Shown here one piece after another: positions 48,038 to 59,620 of a stretch of 64,000 bases of DNA. Location of the stretch: NCBI GenBank assembly GCA_022071975.1, contig JAJVIO010000010.1:1-64000 (forward strand). Reading direction: 5' to 3'. Origin of the DNA: Planctomycetota bacterium. GTDB taxonomy: Bacteria > Planctomycetota > UBA8742 > UBA2392. The translations under genes and the position numbers were made by a program. Numbering within the stretch: the first letter of the stretch is position 1; each line of letters starts with the position of its first letter. The notes under the pieces were generated by a model. It was given only the letters and a program-made list of their open reading frames with translations, was not told the DNA's origin and made no database searches.

Positions 48038-50788
48038 CTACCCCAATGCCCTTGCCACCAGGTCCGCCTGTTCTTTTTTGTGCCTGCGTGGTGAGCCTGT
48101 GGCGGGGCTGGCCGCTATGCTTCTGGCGATCCACTCCAGCTTGCGCTCGCCCTTGAATGCCCGCTCCCAGCACATGCGCATGTGCACACAGGGGCCCATG
48201 TTCTCGTGCTCTTCCTGTACCCAGTAGACAGGCGTGCCTTGCGGGTAGCGGTTCACGATCTCGTGCAGCGTTTCGTCCTTGAGCGGGTACAGCTGCTCCA
48301 GGCGCACGATTGCCACGTCGCGCCGGCCTTGCTCTTTGCGCGCGGCATCCAGGTCGTAGTAGACCTTGCCCGTGCAGATCAGCAACCGCGAGGGCTTGGT
48401 GTCTGCCCAGTCGTCCGGAATGAACTTCTGGAAGCGCCCCTCGCTGAAATCCCGCAGCGGCGACACGCACTCCGGGTGGCGCAGCAGGCTCTTAGGCGTC
48501 ATCACGATCAGCGGCTTCAGCCACTGGCGCCGCATCTGGCGCCTGATCAGGTGAAAGAACTGCGCCGGCGTGGTCACGTTGCAGACCTGGATGTTGTCGT
48601 CGGCCGCCAGGTTCAGGAAACGCTCCACGCGGCCGCTGGAGTGCTCGGGCCCCTGGCCCTCCATGCCGTGGGGCAACAGCATCACGAGGCCGCTGAGGCG
48701 GTTCCACTTCTCCTCGGCGCTTACCAGGAACTGGTCCACGATCACCTGGGCCACGTTCCAGAAGTCGCCGAACTGGGCCTCCCACATCACCAGCACGTCC
48801 GGGGCGTCGAGGCTGTAGCCGTACTCGAAGCCCAGCACCGCGGTCTCGGAGAGCGGGCTGTTCACGATGTTGACCTGGGCCTGGCCATGCTCCACGTGGT
48901 CAAGCGGCCGATACACCGCGCCGTTCTCAACATCGTGCCACACGCTGTGGCGGTGGGTGAAGGTGCCGCGCTCGGCGTCTTGACCCGTCAAGCGCACGCG
49001 GGTGCCCTCGGCGGCGAGGCTGGCGTAGGCCAGCGCCTCGCCGGCGCCCCAGTCGAGCGGCTTTTCACCGGCCGCCATTTCGCTGCGCGCGGCCACGAAG
49101 CGCTCCAGCTTGGGGTGCAGGTGAAAGCCGTTCGGCACTTTCGCCATGGCGCGCAGGTAGTCCTGCAGTTTGTCGAGCGCCACGCCGGTTTGCGGCTGCT
49201 CGCCTTCGGGCTCATGGCCGCCCTTGTAGGGGCTCCAGACCACCTCAAGCTGGTTGCGGCTGATGATGCGGCTCTTGCGCCGCGCCGCCAGCAGCTCTTC
49301 GTCAAAGAACGCCTTGGGGTGGGCCTGGATTTCCTCGGCCTCGCGCTCCGTGATGCCGCCGCTTTCCAGCAGGCGGTGCAGGTAGCGGTCGCGCACTTCC
49401 TCGCGCTGGCGGATGTCGCGGTACATCAGGGGCTGGGTGAAGGCGGGCTCGTCCCCTTCGTTGTGGCCGCGCAGGCGGTAGCAGTACATGTCGATCACCA
49501 CGTCGCGCTGGAACTTCTGCCGGAAGTCCAGCGCCGTGCGCACCACCTGGGCCACGGCCTCGGGGTCTTCGCCGTTCACGTGGAAGATGGGGATCTGCAG
49601 CATCTTGGCGATGTCGGTCGCGTAGGTGCTGCTGCGGTTCTGCTCGGGCAGGGTGGTGAATCCGATCTGGTTGTTGAGCACGATGTGGATCGCGCCGCCG
49701 GTGTGGTAGGCGCCGAGCTCGGACAGGTTGAAGGTCTCCTGCACCACGCCCTCGCCGATCAGCGCGGCGTCGCCGTGGATGATCAGCGCCGCGCCCTTGC
49801 GGCGGTCGAAGTCGCGCACGCGGTCCTGCTTGGCGCGCACGCGGCCCAGCGCGATGGGGTTGATGAACTCCAGGTGGCTGGGGTTGAAACACAGCGACAG
49901 GTGCACGCTCTTGCCGGCCTGCGTCACCCAGTCGTTGCTGTAGCCCATGTGGTACTTGACGTCGCCGTGCTCGGTCTCGGTCTCGAAGTCCTCGAACTCG
50001 GCGAAGATCTCGCGCGGCGTCTTGCCCATCACGTTGGCCAGCACGTTCAGGCGGCCGCGGTGCGCCATGGCGATCACGATTTCGACCACGCCTTGTTCGG
50101 CGGCTTTTTCAATGGCCAGGTCCAGCAGCGGGATCAGCGACTCGCCGCCTTCCAGCGAGAAGCTCTTGCTGCCGATGTACTTGGTCTGCAGGAACTTCTC
50201 GAAGGTGACCGCGTCGTTGAGGCGCCGGAAGATGCGGATCTTTTCATCGCGCGTGAGTTCGCAGCGGTTGCGGCTGCTCTCCACGCGCTGGCCGATCCAG
50301 GTGGTGACCTCGAGGTCGTCGATGTGCATGAACTGCACGCCGATGCTGCGGCAGTAGGTCTCCTGCAGCAGCTCCAGCACCTTGCGCGGCGTGTTCAGGC
50401 CCGGGAAAGCGATGCTGGTGCTGACGATCGGCCGGTCCATGTCCTCGTCGCGCAGGCCGAAATACTCGAGCTCCAGCTCGCGGATGCGCGGCAGGGCGCG
50501 GCCCAGCGGGTCGACCTGGGCGATGCGGTGGCCGCGCGCGCGATAAACGCGGATCAGGCGGTCAACTTTCTCCTGCAGGGCGGCCGCGTCGTAGGCGCTG
50601 ACACCGCTGGGGCCGACGGTGACCGAGGGCGGGTTGAAGATGCTGCGAGGCTTGAAGCTGGGGCCCAGCTGCACGGGCTCAGCGCCCAAAGTCTGGAAGT
50701 ACTCGCGCCAGCGCACCGGCACGGAGGCGGGGTCGCGGCTGTAGTCCTCAAACAGGGACTCGATGTAGGCGATGTTTTCGCTGTCCAT
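48038..50788 (-). CDS. sucA: 2-oxoglutarate dehydrogenase E1 (thiamine diphosphate-dependent)
   Basis: 916 residues, normal for OGDH E1. Decarboxylates 2-oxoglutarate and passes succinyl to SucB. The N-terminal helix has the E2-binding type start (YIESLFEDYSRDPASV). The ThDP-binding motif starts IIHGDAALIGEGVVQET and ends VLNNQIGFTT. VIAMAHRGRLNVL is family-specific, and the C-terminal TPAQFFHLIRRQ and WVQEEHENMGP complete the match. First gene of sucA-sucB-lpdA. A TATGAT -10 lies nine bases before the ATG and no Shine-Dalgarno is seen. Confidence 0.96.
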   Translation of the reverse strand: MDSENIAYIESLFEDYSRDPASVPVRWREYFQTLGAEPVQLGPSFKPRSIFNPPSVTVGPSGVSAYDAAALQEKVDRLIRVYRARGHRIAQVDPLGRALPRIRELELEYFGLRDEDMDRPIVSTSIAFPGLNTPRKVLELLQETYCRSIGVQFMHIDDLEVTTWIGQRVESSRNRCELTRDEKIRIFRRLNDAVTFEKFLQTKYIGSKSFSLEGGESLIPLLDLAIEKAAEQGVVEIVIAMAHRGRLNVLANVMGKTPREIFAEFEDFETETEHGDVKYHMGYSNDWVTQAGKSVHLSLCFNPSHLEFINPIALGRVRAKQDRVRDFDRRKGAALIIHGDAALIGEGVVQETFNLSELGAYHTGGAIHIVLNNQIGFTTLPEQNRSSTYATDIAKMLQIPIFHVNGEDPEAVAQVVRTALDFRQKFQRDVVIDMYCYRLRGHNEGDEPAFTQPLMYRDIRQREEVRDRYLHRLLESGGITEREAEEIQAHPKAFFDEELLAARRKSRIISRNQLEVVWSPYKGGHEPEGEQPQTGVALDKLQDYLRAMAKVPNGFHLHPKLERFVAARSEMAAGEKPLDWGAGEALAYASLAAEGTRVRLTGQDAERGTFTHRHSVWHDVENGAVYRPLDHVEHGQAQVNIVNSPLSETAVLGFEYGYSLDAPDVLVMWEAQFGDFWNVAQVIVDQFLVSAEEKWNRLSGLVMLLPHGMEGQGPEHSSGRVERFLNLAADDNIQVCNVTTPAQFFHLIRRQMRRQWLKPLIVMTPKSLLRHPECVSPLRDFSEGRFQKFIPDDWADTKPSRLLICTGKVYYDLDAARKEQGRRDVAIVRLEQLYPLKDETLHEIVNRYPQGTPVYWVQEEHENMGPCVHMRMCWERAFKGERKLEWIARSIAASPATGSPRRHKKEQADLVARALG

Positions 50789-50797
50789 GGGCGCGGA

Positions 50798-50803
50798 TCA
50801 TAA
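50798..50803 (-). promoter_or_regulatory. -10 box (TATGAT) nine bases before sucA
   Basis: On the minus strand TATGAT is followed by nine bases and ATG, so the sucA transcript would have a leader of only two or three bases. Confidence 0.4.
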
Positions 50804-50943
50804 CTTGTGATCCGCAACGGGATAGCGGCGCGCAGGCGGCGAATGCCCGTTTCGCGCCGCGGGGGCCGCGGTAGACGATGGCATACCCCGCGCGAAAAAG
50901 GTAACTCTTCTCTCGCTCACATCCACCATCCTATGGAGACATT

Positions 50944-51534
50944 ATGATCCGGTTGTCCTGGGTTTTCGTGCTGGCGGGCCTGCTGCTGCTCACGGCCTGC
51001 GAAAGCACCCGCAAGATCAAAGAAGACATCAAGCAGGATGCGACTTCGCGCAGCATTGAAGGCGTCCGATTGCACAGCGCCAAGGAACTCAAGGAAGCGT
51101 ACGACAAGAACGCCGGCGATCCCGACGAAGTGCTGCTGCTGTTCATGAACGCGCTGCTGCTGATCGAAGAGAACAAGGACGAAGGCTACGCGGCCGGTGC
51201 CTACATGAGCCGCAGCAACGACCAGTGGAAAGATCCCGAAGGTCCCACGGGCGTCAAACCCAGCCAGGCCGCCTCGGAGGGCTTTAACCGCATGCGGGAT
51301 AACCCATCCTACGCACGCAGTTACGCCGGAGGCGAGCCCACGGACTACAAGCTGACTGAGCCTGAGAAGATCGTCCTCGAGATCAAAGAAACCCGCGAGA
51401 ACTCAGACACCGAGACCAAGTTCTTCATCTGGAGCAGCGGCAAGGACAGCGCCTCGCCCGTCACCCTGCGCCTGGCCAACGGCAAATGGTACGTCGACGA
51501 ATGGAGCAGCCTGCAGACCGGGGTTCGAAAGTAG
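50944..51534 (+). CDS. Lipoprotein, unknown function
   Basis: 196 residues. The signal peptide LSWVFVLAGLLLLTAC has a lipobox cysteine. The mature part begins with charged helices (STRKIKEDIKQDATSRSIEG) and ends with beta structure LRLANGKWYVDEWSSL. No domain was recognised. GGAGAC precedes the ATG. It faces away from sucA (155 bp between starts) and ends at an intrinsic terminator. Confidence 0.72.
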   Translation: MIRLSWVFVLAGLLLLTACESTRKIKEDIKQDATSRSIEGVRLHSAKELKEAYDKNAGDPDEVLLLFMNALLLIEENKDEGYAAGAYMSRSNDQWKDPEGPTGVKPSQAASEGFNRMRDNPSYARSYAGGEPTDYKLTEPEKIVLEIKETRENSDTETKFFIWSSGKDSASPVTLRLANGKWYVDEWSSLQTGVRK

Positions 51535-51551
51535 GCCTACCAGCCAACACC

Positions 51552-51579
51552 AACCCACGGCGCAAGCCGTGGGTTTTCT
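51552..51579 (+). terminator. Rho-independent terminator
   Basis: Arms AACCCACGGC/GCCGTGGGTT with loop GCAA, then TTCTG. The inner arms CCCACGGC/GCCGTGGG are the same as those of the GTAG-headed REP pair at 19400-19549. Confidence 0.8.
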
Positions 51580-51581
51580 GT

Positions 51582-51587
51582 TAAAGT
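51582..51587 (+). promoter_or_regulatory. -10-like TAAAGT six bases before trmO
   Basis: TAAAGT followed by six bases and ATG, just after the terminator at 51552-51579. Predicts a leaderless trmO transcript. Confidence 0.45.
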
Positions 51588-51593
51588 CCGGCC

Positions 51594-52136
51594 ATGAAAC
51601 GCAAGAAACCACCGCAGGACCACACGGCCGCCGCGCCGGACAGCTTCACGGCCGTGGTGATCGGCCATGTGCGCTCGCCCTACAAAGAGCGTTTCGGCAC
51701 ACCGCGCCAGCCCACCGTAACCGCGCAAACGCTGGAGGACCGCGCCCTGGACGCGACCATCGAGCTGCTGCCCGGCCGAAACTATGAGCAGGCTGTGCAG
51801 GACCTGGCGGGCTTCGACTACATCTGGGTGCTGGCCTGGCTGCACCTCAACGAGAACTGGAAGCCCACGGTCATCCCGCCGCGCGGGCCGAAAGTTCGGC
51901 GCGGGCTGTTCGCCACACGCTCGCCTCACCGGCCGAATCCGATCGGCCTGTCGGCCCTGCGTCTGCTGAAAGTGGAAGGCCGTGTGCTGCACGTGCGCGG
52001 CATCGACCTGCTGGACGGCACGCCGGTGCTGGACATCAAGCCCTACGTGCCCTATGCGGACGCCTTCCCGGATGCGAAGGCCGGCTGGCTGGACGAGATC
52101 GGCGAGCAGCCTGACGCCCCCGACCGCTGGGAATGA
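51594..52136 (+). CDS. trmO: tRNA m6t6A37 methyltransferase TrmO (TsaA/YaeB family)
   Basis: 180 residues. Adds the N6-methyl group to t6A37 of threonine tRNA with AdoMet. The family signature RSPHRPNPIGLSAL is present, with IGHVRSPYKERFGTPRQP near the start and DIKPYVPYADAFP near the end. No AdoMet Rossmann fold is expected; this family uses a beta barrel. The first 17 residues are polar and extra. There is no Shine-Dalgarno; a -10-like box lies six bases upstream. Confidence 0.92.
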   Translation: MKRKKPPQDHTAAAPDSFTAVVIGHVRSPYKERFGTPRQPTVTAQTLEDRALDATIELLPGRNYEQAVQDLAGFDYIWVLAWLHLNENWKPTVIPPRGPKVRRGLFATRSPHRPNPIGLSALRLLKVEGRVLHVRGIDLLDGTPVLDIKPYVPYADAFPDAKAGWLDEIGEQPDAPDRWE

Positions 52137-52150
52137 CACCGGTGATTCAC

Positions 52151-52169
52151 TATGATGCACGGTGCATCA
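52151..52169 (+). promoter_or_regulatory. Operator palindrome overlapping the -10 box of the toxin-antitoxin operon
   Basis: TGATGCAC, one G, then GTGCATCA forms a perfect 17-bp palindrome (52153-52169), overlapping TATGAT at 52151-52156. It lies 20 bases before the antitoxin ATG and is where a ribbon-helix-helix antitoxin would bind to repress its own operon. Confidence 0.65.
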
Positions 52170-52188
52170 CCTTGAATCAGGAGAACCC

Positions 52189-52461
52189 ATGCCCGCCAAG
52201 AACAAGGTAACCATCAGCGTGCGCCTCGAGCCCGCGCTGGCCAGACGCATGAAGAAGCTGGCCAAAGCCGCAGATCGCTCCGTGTCGTGGTACATAGCAC
52301 GCATCATTGAAAACCGCATCGACATTGAGGAGTCACAGATCAAGGCAATCCTCGAGGGAGAGGCTGCGGCGGATAAGGGACAGTTCGTAGACCTGGACGA
52401 AGTGTTCGCAGATCTGGAGAGAAAGTATGCGCGTAAGAACAAGCGCGCCCGCAGCGCGTGA
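52189..52461 (+). CDS. Ribbon-helix-helix antitoxin (ParD/CopG-like)
   Basis: 90 residues. The N-terminus KVTISVRLEPALARRMKKLA is a ribbon-helix-helix DNA-binding domain, with VSWYIARIIENRI completing helix 2. The acidic C-terminal tail would wrap the toxin. AGGAG precedes the ATG at 52189; the frame from 52162 includes operator sequence. The toxin gene begins 35 bases before its stop, the usual overlap of such pairs. Confidence 0.85.
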   Translation: MPAKNKVTISVRLEPALARRMKKLAKAADRSVSWYIARIIENRIDIEESQIKAILEGEAAADKGQFVDLDEVFADLERKYARKNKRARSA

Positions 52462-52708
52462 CTTGCGCGACATCCACGACTACATAGCGGCGGACAACCC
52501 GGTGGCGGCGGAGCGAATGTACCGCCGTCTCAGAAAAGCCATCGACATGCTTGGTCCATTCCCAAGATTGGGCAGAGAGAGTGTTCGCCGAACTTCTCGC
52601 GAGTTGGCGGTCGCAAACACGCCGTACATTCTGATTTATCGGATTATCGGTGAGGACGTCGAGGTCCTTCGCATCCTCCACGGCGCCATGCGTGGTGAAG
52701 AGGAATGA
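52427..52708 (+). CDS. ParE/RelE-family toxin
   Basis: 93 residues. The fold signature is clear: APAARDLRDIHDYIAADNPVAA for the N-terminal helices and YILIYRIIGEDVEVLRILHG for the central strands. ParE inhibits DNA gyrase and RelE cleaves mRNA; the long DIHDYIA helix pair and VLRILHG favour ParE. It overlaps the antitoxin gene by 35 bases. Its stop codon is directly adjacent to the convergent esterase stop with no base between. Confidence 0.87.
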   Translation: MRVRTSAPAARDLRDIHDYIAADNPVAAERMYRRLRKAIDMLGPFPRLGRESVRRTSRELAVANTPYILIYRIIGEDVEVLRILHGAMRGEEE

Positions 52709-53446
52709 TTACCCCAGCGCGCGCTCCAGCAGCGCCACCGTGCGCGGGATGGCCTCTGCCGGGATGGTGTGCGGGCCGTTAAAGGGCAGGAAATCCACTT
52801 CGGCGCCGCCCTCGATCAGCACATCGCGCAGATCCTCGGCCCAGGCGTAGCTGAGCAGCGGGTCCTGCCGGCCGTGGGACTGGAACACGCGCAGGCCCTT
52901 GTGCAGCTTGCCGCGTTCGCGCCATTCCTCTTCGTTCAGCAGTGTGCCGGACCAGGCGATCACGCATGCCGGATTTTCCTCAAGCTGCAAGGCCGCATCC
53001 AGCGTGACCATGCTGCCCTGGCTGAAGCCGCCCAGTGCTATGCGCGAGGTGGGCAGGCCGGTTTCGGCTTTCACTTCCTCGATCAGCCGCAGCAGCATCG
53101 CGCGCGCCTCGAGCATGCCTTCCGGGCGGTCGTTGCGGGTGCGGTCGCGGAAGGAGTTGTCGGCCAGGGCCTGGTTCAGCGCCATGATGTCAATCATCCA
53201 CCACGCGCGCGAGCCCCACATGCCCATGGGTGAGAGGTCCAGCGGCGCTTCCGGGAAGTAGAAGCGCGCGGCGCCGGCCAGCTTCTCCGAGGACTCCATC
53301 AGCTCCGGCGCCAGGGACACCAGGTCCGAGCCCGAGGCCCCAAAGCCATGGCAAAGCACCACGGCCAGCCCCGGCTGCACGTCTTCAGGCAGTGTATCCA
53401 CCACGCGGGTGCTCAACCCGCCCAGATCTTTCAGTTCGGCTCTCAT
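52709..53446 (-). CDS. Phospholipase/carboxylesterase (alpha/beta hydrolase)
   Basis: 245 residues. The nucleophile serine is in GFSQGSM, the acid is in HGRQDPLL and the histidine in GPHTIP, the catalytic triad of the YpfH/acyl-protein-thioesterase group. [17 protein letters not shown] provides the oxyanion hole. No signal peptide, so it is cytoplasmic. Substrate probably short-chain esters or acyl-thioesters. No good Shine-Dalgarno; the leader is A-rich (TAAAAC six bases before ATG). Confidence 0.87.
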   Translation of the reverse strand: MRAELKDLGGLSTRVVDTLPEDVQPGLAVVLCHGFGASGSDLVSLAPELMESSEKLAGAARFYFPEAPLDLSPMGMWGSRAWWMIDIMALNQALADNSFRDRTRNDRPEGMLEARAMLLRLIEEVKAETGLPTSRIALGGFSQGSMVTLDAALQLEENPACVIAWSGTLLNEEEWRERGKLHKGLRVFQSHGRQDPLLSYAWAEDLRDVLIEGGAEVDFLPFNGPHTIPAEAIPRTVALLERALG

Positions 53447-53509
53447 GGCGGTGTTTTAGCTATCCTGCGCAACTGCGACACCGGCAGTTCCAGACATCCC
53501 GTCGGCTGC

Positions 53510-53515
53510 TATGCT
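53510..53515 (+). promoter_or_regulatory. -10 box (TATGCT) upstream of metH
   Basis: TATGCT lies 26 bases before the ATG, with TTCCAG 16 bases upstream as a weak -35. The 95-bp gap is too short for a cobalamin riboswitch and none is seen. Confidence 0.4.
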
Positions 53516-53541
53516 GCCGGGACGGGCAGGGTGGAACGTGC

Positions 53542-57198
<3,657 letters not shown>

Positions 57199-57254
57199 TC
57201 AACGCCGATCCAATTGGCGCTTCGGTTTGTAATGCCAGCGGGCGGTGTTGTGCC

Positions 57255-57260
57255 TATACT
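57255..57260 (+). promoter_or_regulatory. -10 box (TATACT) seven bases before a start codon
   Basis: TATACT is followed by seven bases and ATG at 57268. This suggests transcription begins at or next to the start codon. Confidence 0.5.
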
Positions 57261-57267
57261 CGCAGGC

Positions 57268-59496
57268 ATGGATCGATTGCGCGTGGTGTTGCTGTTACTG
57301 CTTGTGGCCGGCGCCGGCCTGGCGGCGTGGCTGCTCTCCGCGCCATACGCCAACCAGTCCGTCGCACCCACAGCAGAAGAGTTGCCCGGACCAGACACCG
57401 ACTCCAGCCAGCCCCTGACGGGTCAACCGCTGGCCGAAGCTCCTCGTTTGTCCGGCGAGCGGCCGGAAGACGACTCGGACACGCGGGCCCGGATCGACGA
57501 AGGTCAGAATGCGCCAGGGGCTTCCGGAGAGCAATCCCCGCAGCCGGCAATGGAACCAACCGAGCCCGTACTGAGGCCCATCTACGGCCCGGCTGTGCAG
57601 CGCGGCGGCGCCGTCGCGAGTTTCAATCTTGTGGACGCCAAGGACCAGCCGTTGATCGTAGACGACGTGAGCCTTGAGTTGTGGCGGCGTGTCGGCGTGC
57701 GCTGGATCAGCGAAGAAGTTCGGTGGGCAACCGAGTCGCGCACAATCTGGTGCCGGGGCTCGGGCAACGCGGGACTGGAACCGGGTGAGTACGAGCTCGA
57801 GGTGCGCTCCAAGGTGTACGGAAGCTTCCGGCACACGTTCCGCGTGAACAAGGATGAACGGCTGGACAGTGTGCTGCGGTTTGAGACCTGGCGGCGCATC
57901 ATCTGTTTCGATTTCCGGCAGATTGACGAACGGCCGATCAACTGGATCCACAGCGCACCGACGGTCACCGCCGAAGTCCCTGCCATGGAAGCCTTGGAAC
58001 GTGCCTCGGCGCCGGGTGACATTCTGCGTGAGCCACCGCCGCGACCGCAGTTCGGTGGCGGTGGCGGTCGCGGCGGAAAGGGTGGTTTCGCCTATCGGCG
58101 CGCCAGGGGAGGCGGCGGATACACGCAGTTCAAGAGAGCAACCGACGGCGGGCGCTACTACGTGCCGGTAATCGCAGGCATAGAAAACACCGTCAGATTC
58201 GGTTTCAACGAGGCGTGGGGCACGGACAAGCTTGAGTTCGTCAACCTGTTCACCGGTCCGGAGTGGGACAGCTACACGGTGACCCTGGACCTGGTGCATG
58301 ACTTCGACCAGCTCACCGCCGAGTGGAAGGAACTCGGCACCGATGATCCCGGCGCCCGCAGCCTGCTGAACTGGATAGAGCAGCGGCTGAATCCCCCGGC
58401 GATCGACGATCCGGCCGCGGTGGCGAACTGCCGGCTGGTACTTGAGCTGGAGGCGTTGGATGGTCTGTCCCCTGTTTACGCCGTGGCCTCGCCTGGCGAC
58501 GCATGGGAGCTCAACAGGCAGATGCCCCGGCGGCAAGGCGTCTACTACGTGGATGCCGGCGCGGGGCAGACGGTCTGGTTCGGATTCAAGTACCTGGACA
58601 AGCTTGTCAGCGAACCTGAGTCGCACACCTTCACTGAGAACCCTGAGCTGCGCGTCCACCGCATTAAGCGCAACCCGGTCGCCCGCATGGTTGCCACCCC
58701 TGCCTGGGATCTCTCGCCGACGCTGAACGCGTGCATGATCGAAAAGGAGCTTGTCGTTTCCGTGCGCAACATGGACCGGCACGACTCCTGGAGGCTGGAC
58801 TTGAGCGAACAAGAGTATCCGGTGTTCGAGGCGCTGCGCGCCCAGCTGCGCGACAAGAACCGTAACGAAGGCTTGAGCCTCGACTGGCGGTACAACGGGG
58901 ACTCCGCCATCACCAGTTGCAGCGAGTCAGAGAATCGAAACACCGACGAATTTGCGGACGCCCTCGAGCGCGGTGATCTTCGCCCGCCCAAGCCTGCCGG
59001 GCTGGTGCTTCGTGCCATCGGCCCCGAGCAGGAAGGGCTGCCGTGGGTGGAAGCCTCGGTAGTTGACTACGAACAGGATGAGCGCGCCCGGCGACTTCGC
59101 GAAGTCGAAACAGCACTCGCCGCGCAGGGAAAGCGCCCCAAGCTGGGCGCCAAGTTTGGCGATGCGTTCTACTCGGAACTCCAGGCGGAGAAAGCCGACG
59201 CCGAGTTCATGCGCGAGCACGTGGGCGAGGAGTTTCTGAAACTGACCAGTGAGCCCGGCGATCTGGACTATTATGCGCGCCGCGGCGCATGGTACGACAG
59301 TCATCGCCGCCTCAAGTCTGATTCCAAGGGCTACTTGCTTGCCCGCAGTTTCCGCCTCACGGAAGGGCGCGTCTATGTGCTCTATCTCTGGAGCAACTCG
59401 CGCGACGACCTGAAGCCCGACGCCCGGGTAGTGTTCAGGGCCGAGGGGGAACTGACCGACCTGGGTGCTATTCTGCTTCCCACTTACACGGAATAG
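57268..59496 (+). CDS. Large membrane-anchored beta-rich protein, function unknown
   Basis: 742 residues. Membrane segment at about 4-24 (LRVVLLLLLVAGAGLAAWLL), then an acidic/Pro linker to about 100. The beta-rich body includes a Gly/Arg-rich insert (FGGGGGRGGKGGFAYRRARG) around residue 270. The final 100 residues resemble the conserved C-terminal parts of other surface proteins (YLLARSFRLTEGRVYVLYLW). No known catalytic motif. It shares the anchor-linker-beta layout with the genes at 1651 and 32294. Confidence 0.72.
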   Translation: MDRLRVVLLLLLVAGAGLAAWLLSAPYANQSVAPTAEELPGPDTDSSQPLTGQPLAEAPRLSGERPEDDSDTRARIDEGQNAPGASGEQSPQPAMEPTEPVLRPIYGPAVQRGGAVASFNLVDAKDQPLIVDDVSLELWRRVGVRWISEEVRWATESRTIWCRGSGNAGLEPGEYELEVRSKVYGSFRHTFRVNKDERLDSVLRFETWRRIICFDFRQIDERPINWIHSAPTVTAEVPAMEALERASAPGDILREPPPRPQFGGGGGRGGKGGFAYRRARGGGGYTQFKRATDGGRYYVPVIAGIENTVRFGFNEAWGTDKLEFVNLFTGPEWDSYTVTLDLVHDFDQLTAEWKELGTDDPGARSLLNWIEQRLNPPAIDDPAAVANCRLVLELEALDGLSPVYAVASPGDAWELNRQMPRRQGVYYVDAGAGQTVWFGFKYLDKLVSEPESHTFTENPELRVHRIKRNPVARMVATPAWDLSPTLNACMIEKELVVSVRNMDRHDSWRLDLSEQEYPVFEALRAQLRDKNRNEGLSLDWRYNGDSAITSCSESENRNTDEFADALERGDLRPPKPAGLVLRAIGPEQEGLPWVEASVVDYEQDERARRLREVETALAAQGKRPKLGAKFGDAFYSELQAEKADAEFMREHVGEEFLKLTSEPGDLDYYARRGAWYDSHRRLKSDSKGYLLARSFRLTEGRVYVLYLWSNSRDDLKPDARVVFRAEGELTDLGAILLPTYTE

Positions 59497-59540
59497 CCCT
59501 CCGCCTTGTATGCGGTGGACGCGGGGCTTAACATTGTTCC

Positions 59541-59563
59541 ATGCCGCGCCAGCTACGCGGCAT
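59541..59563. repeat. Hairpin between the surface protein and SulP genes
   Basis: Arms ATGCCGCG/CGCGGCAT with loop CCAGCTA, in the 124-bp gap. No T run. The rest of the gap holds no clear promoter. Confidence 0.4.
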
Positions 59564-59620
59564 CCCCACACGGACTGACGGGCGTTCCGCACAGCCGCCA
59601 AGGTTCAGGTACACCGCAGT

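Noticed and set aside
47831-48094. Proline/leucine/cysteine repeat protein over the heptamer array
   Set aside because: A frame through a 7-bp tandem repeat is bound to stay open. There is no ribosome site and it is antisense to the suc operon.
48182-50802. 873-residue open frame antisense to sucA
   Set aside because: Same antisense artefact. The sucA protein matches its family along the full length; the opposite frame is low-complexity His/Val/Leu sequence.
53230-53541. 104-codon N-terminal extension of metH
   Set aside because: It is antisense to the esterase gene and lacks family similarity; MetH homology starts at 53542.
53447-53541. Cobalamin riboswitch upstream of metH
   Set aside because: The gap is 95 bp, too short, and no B12-box-like sequence is visible.
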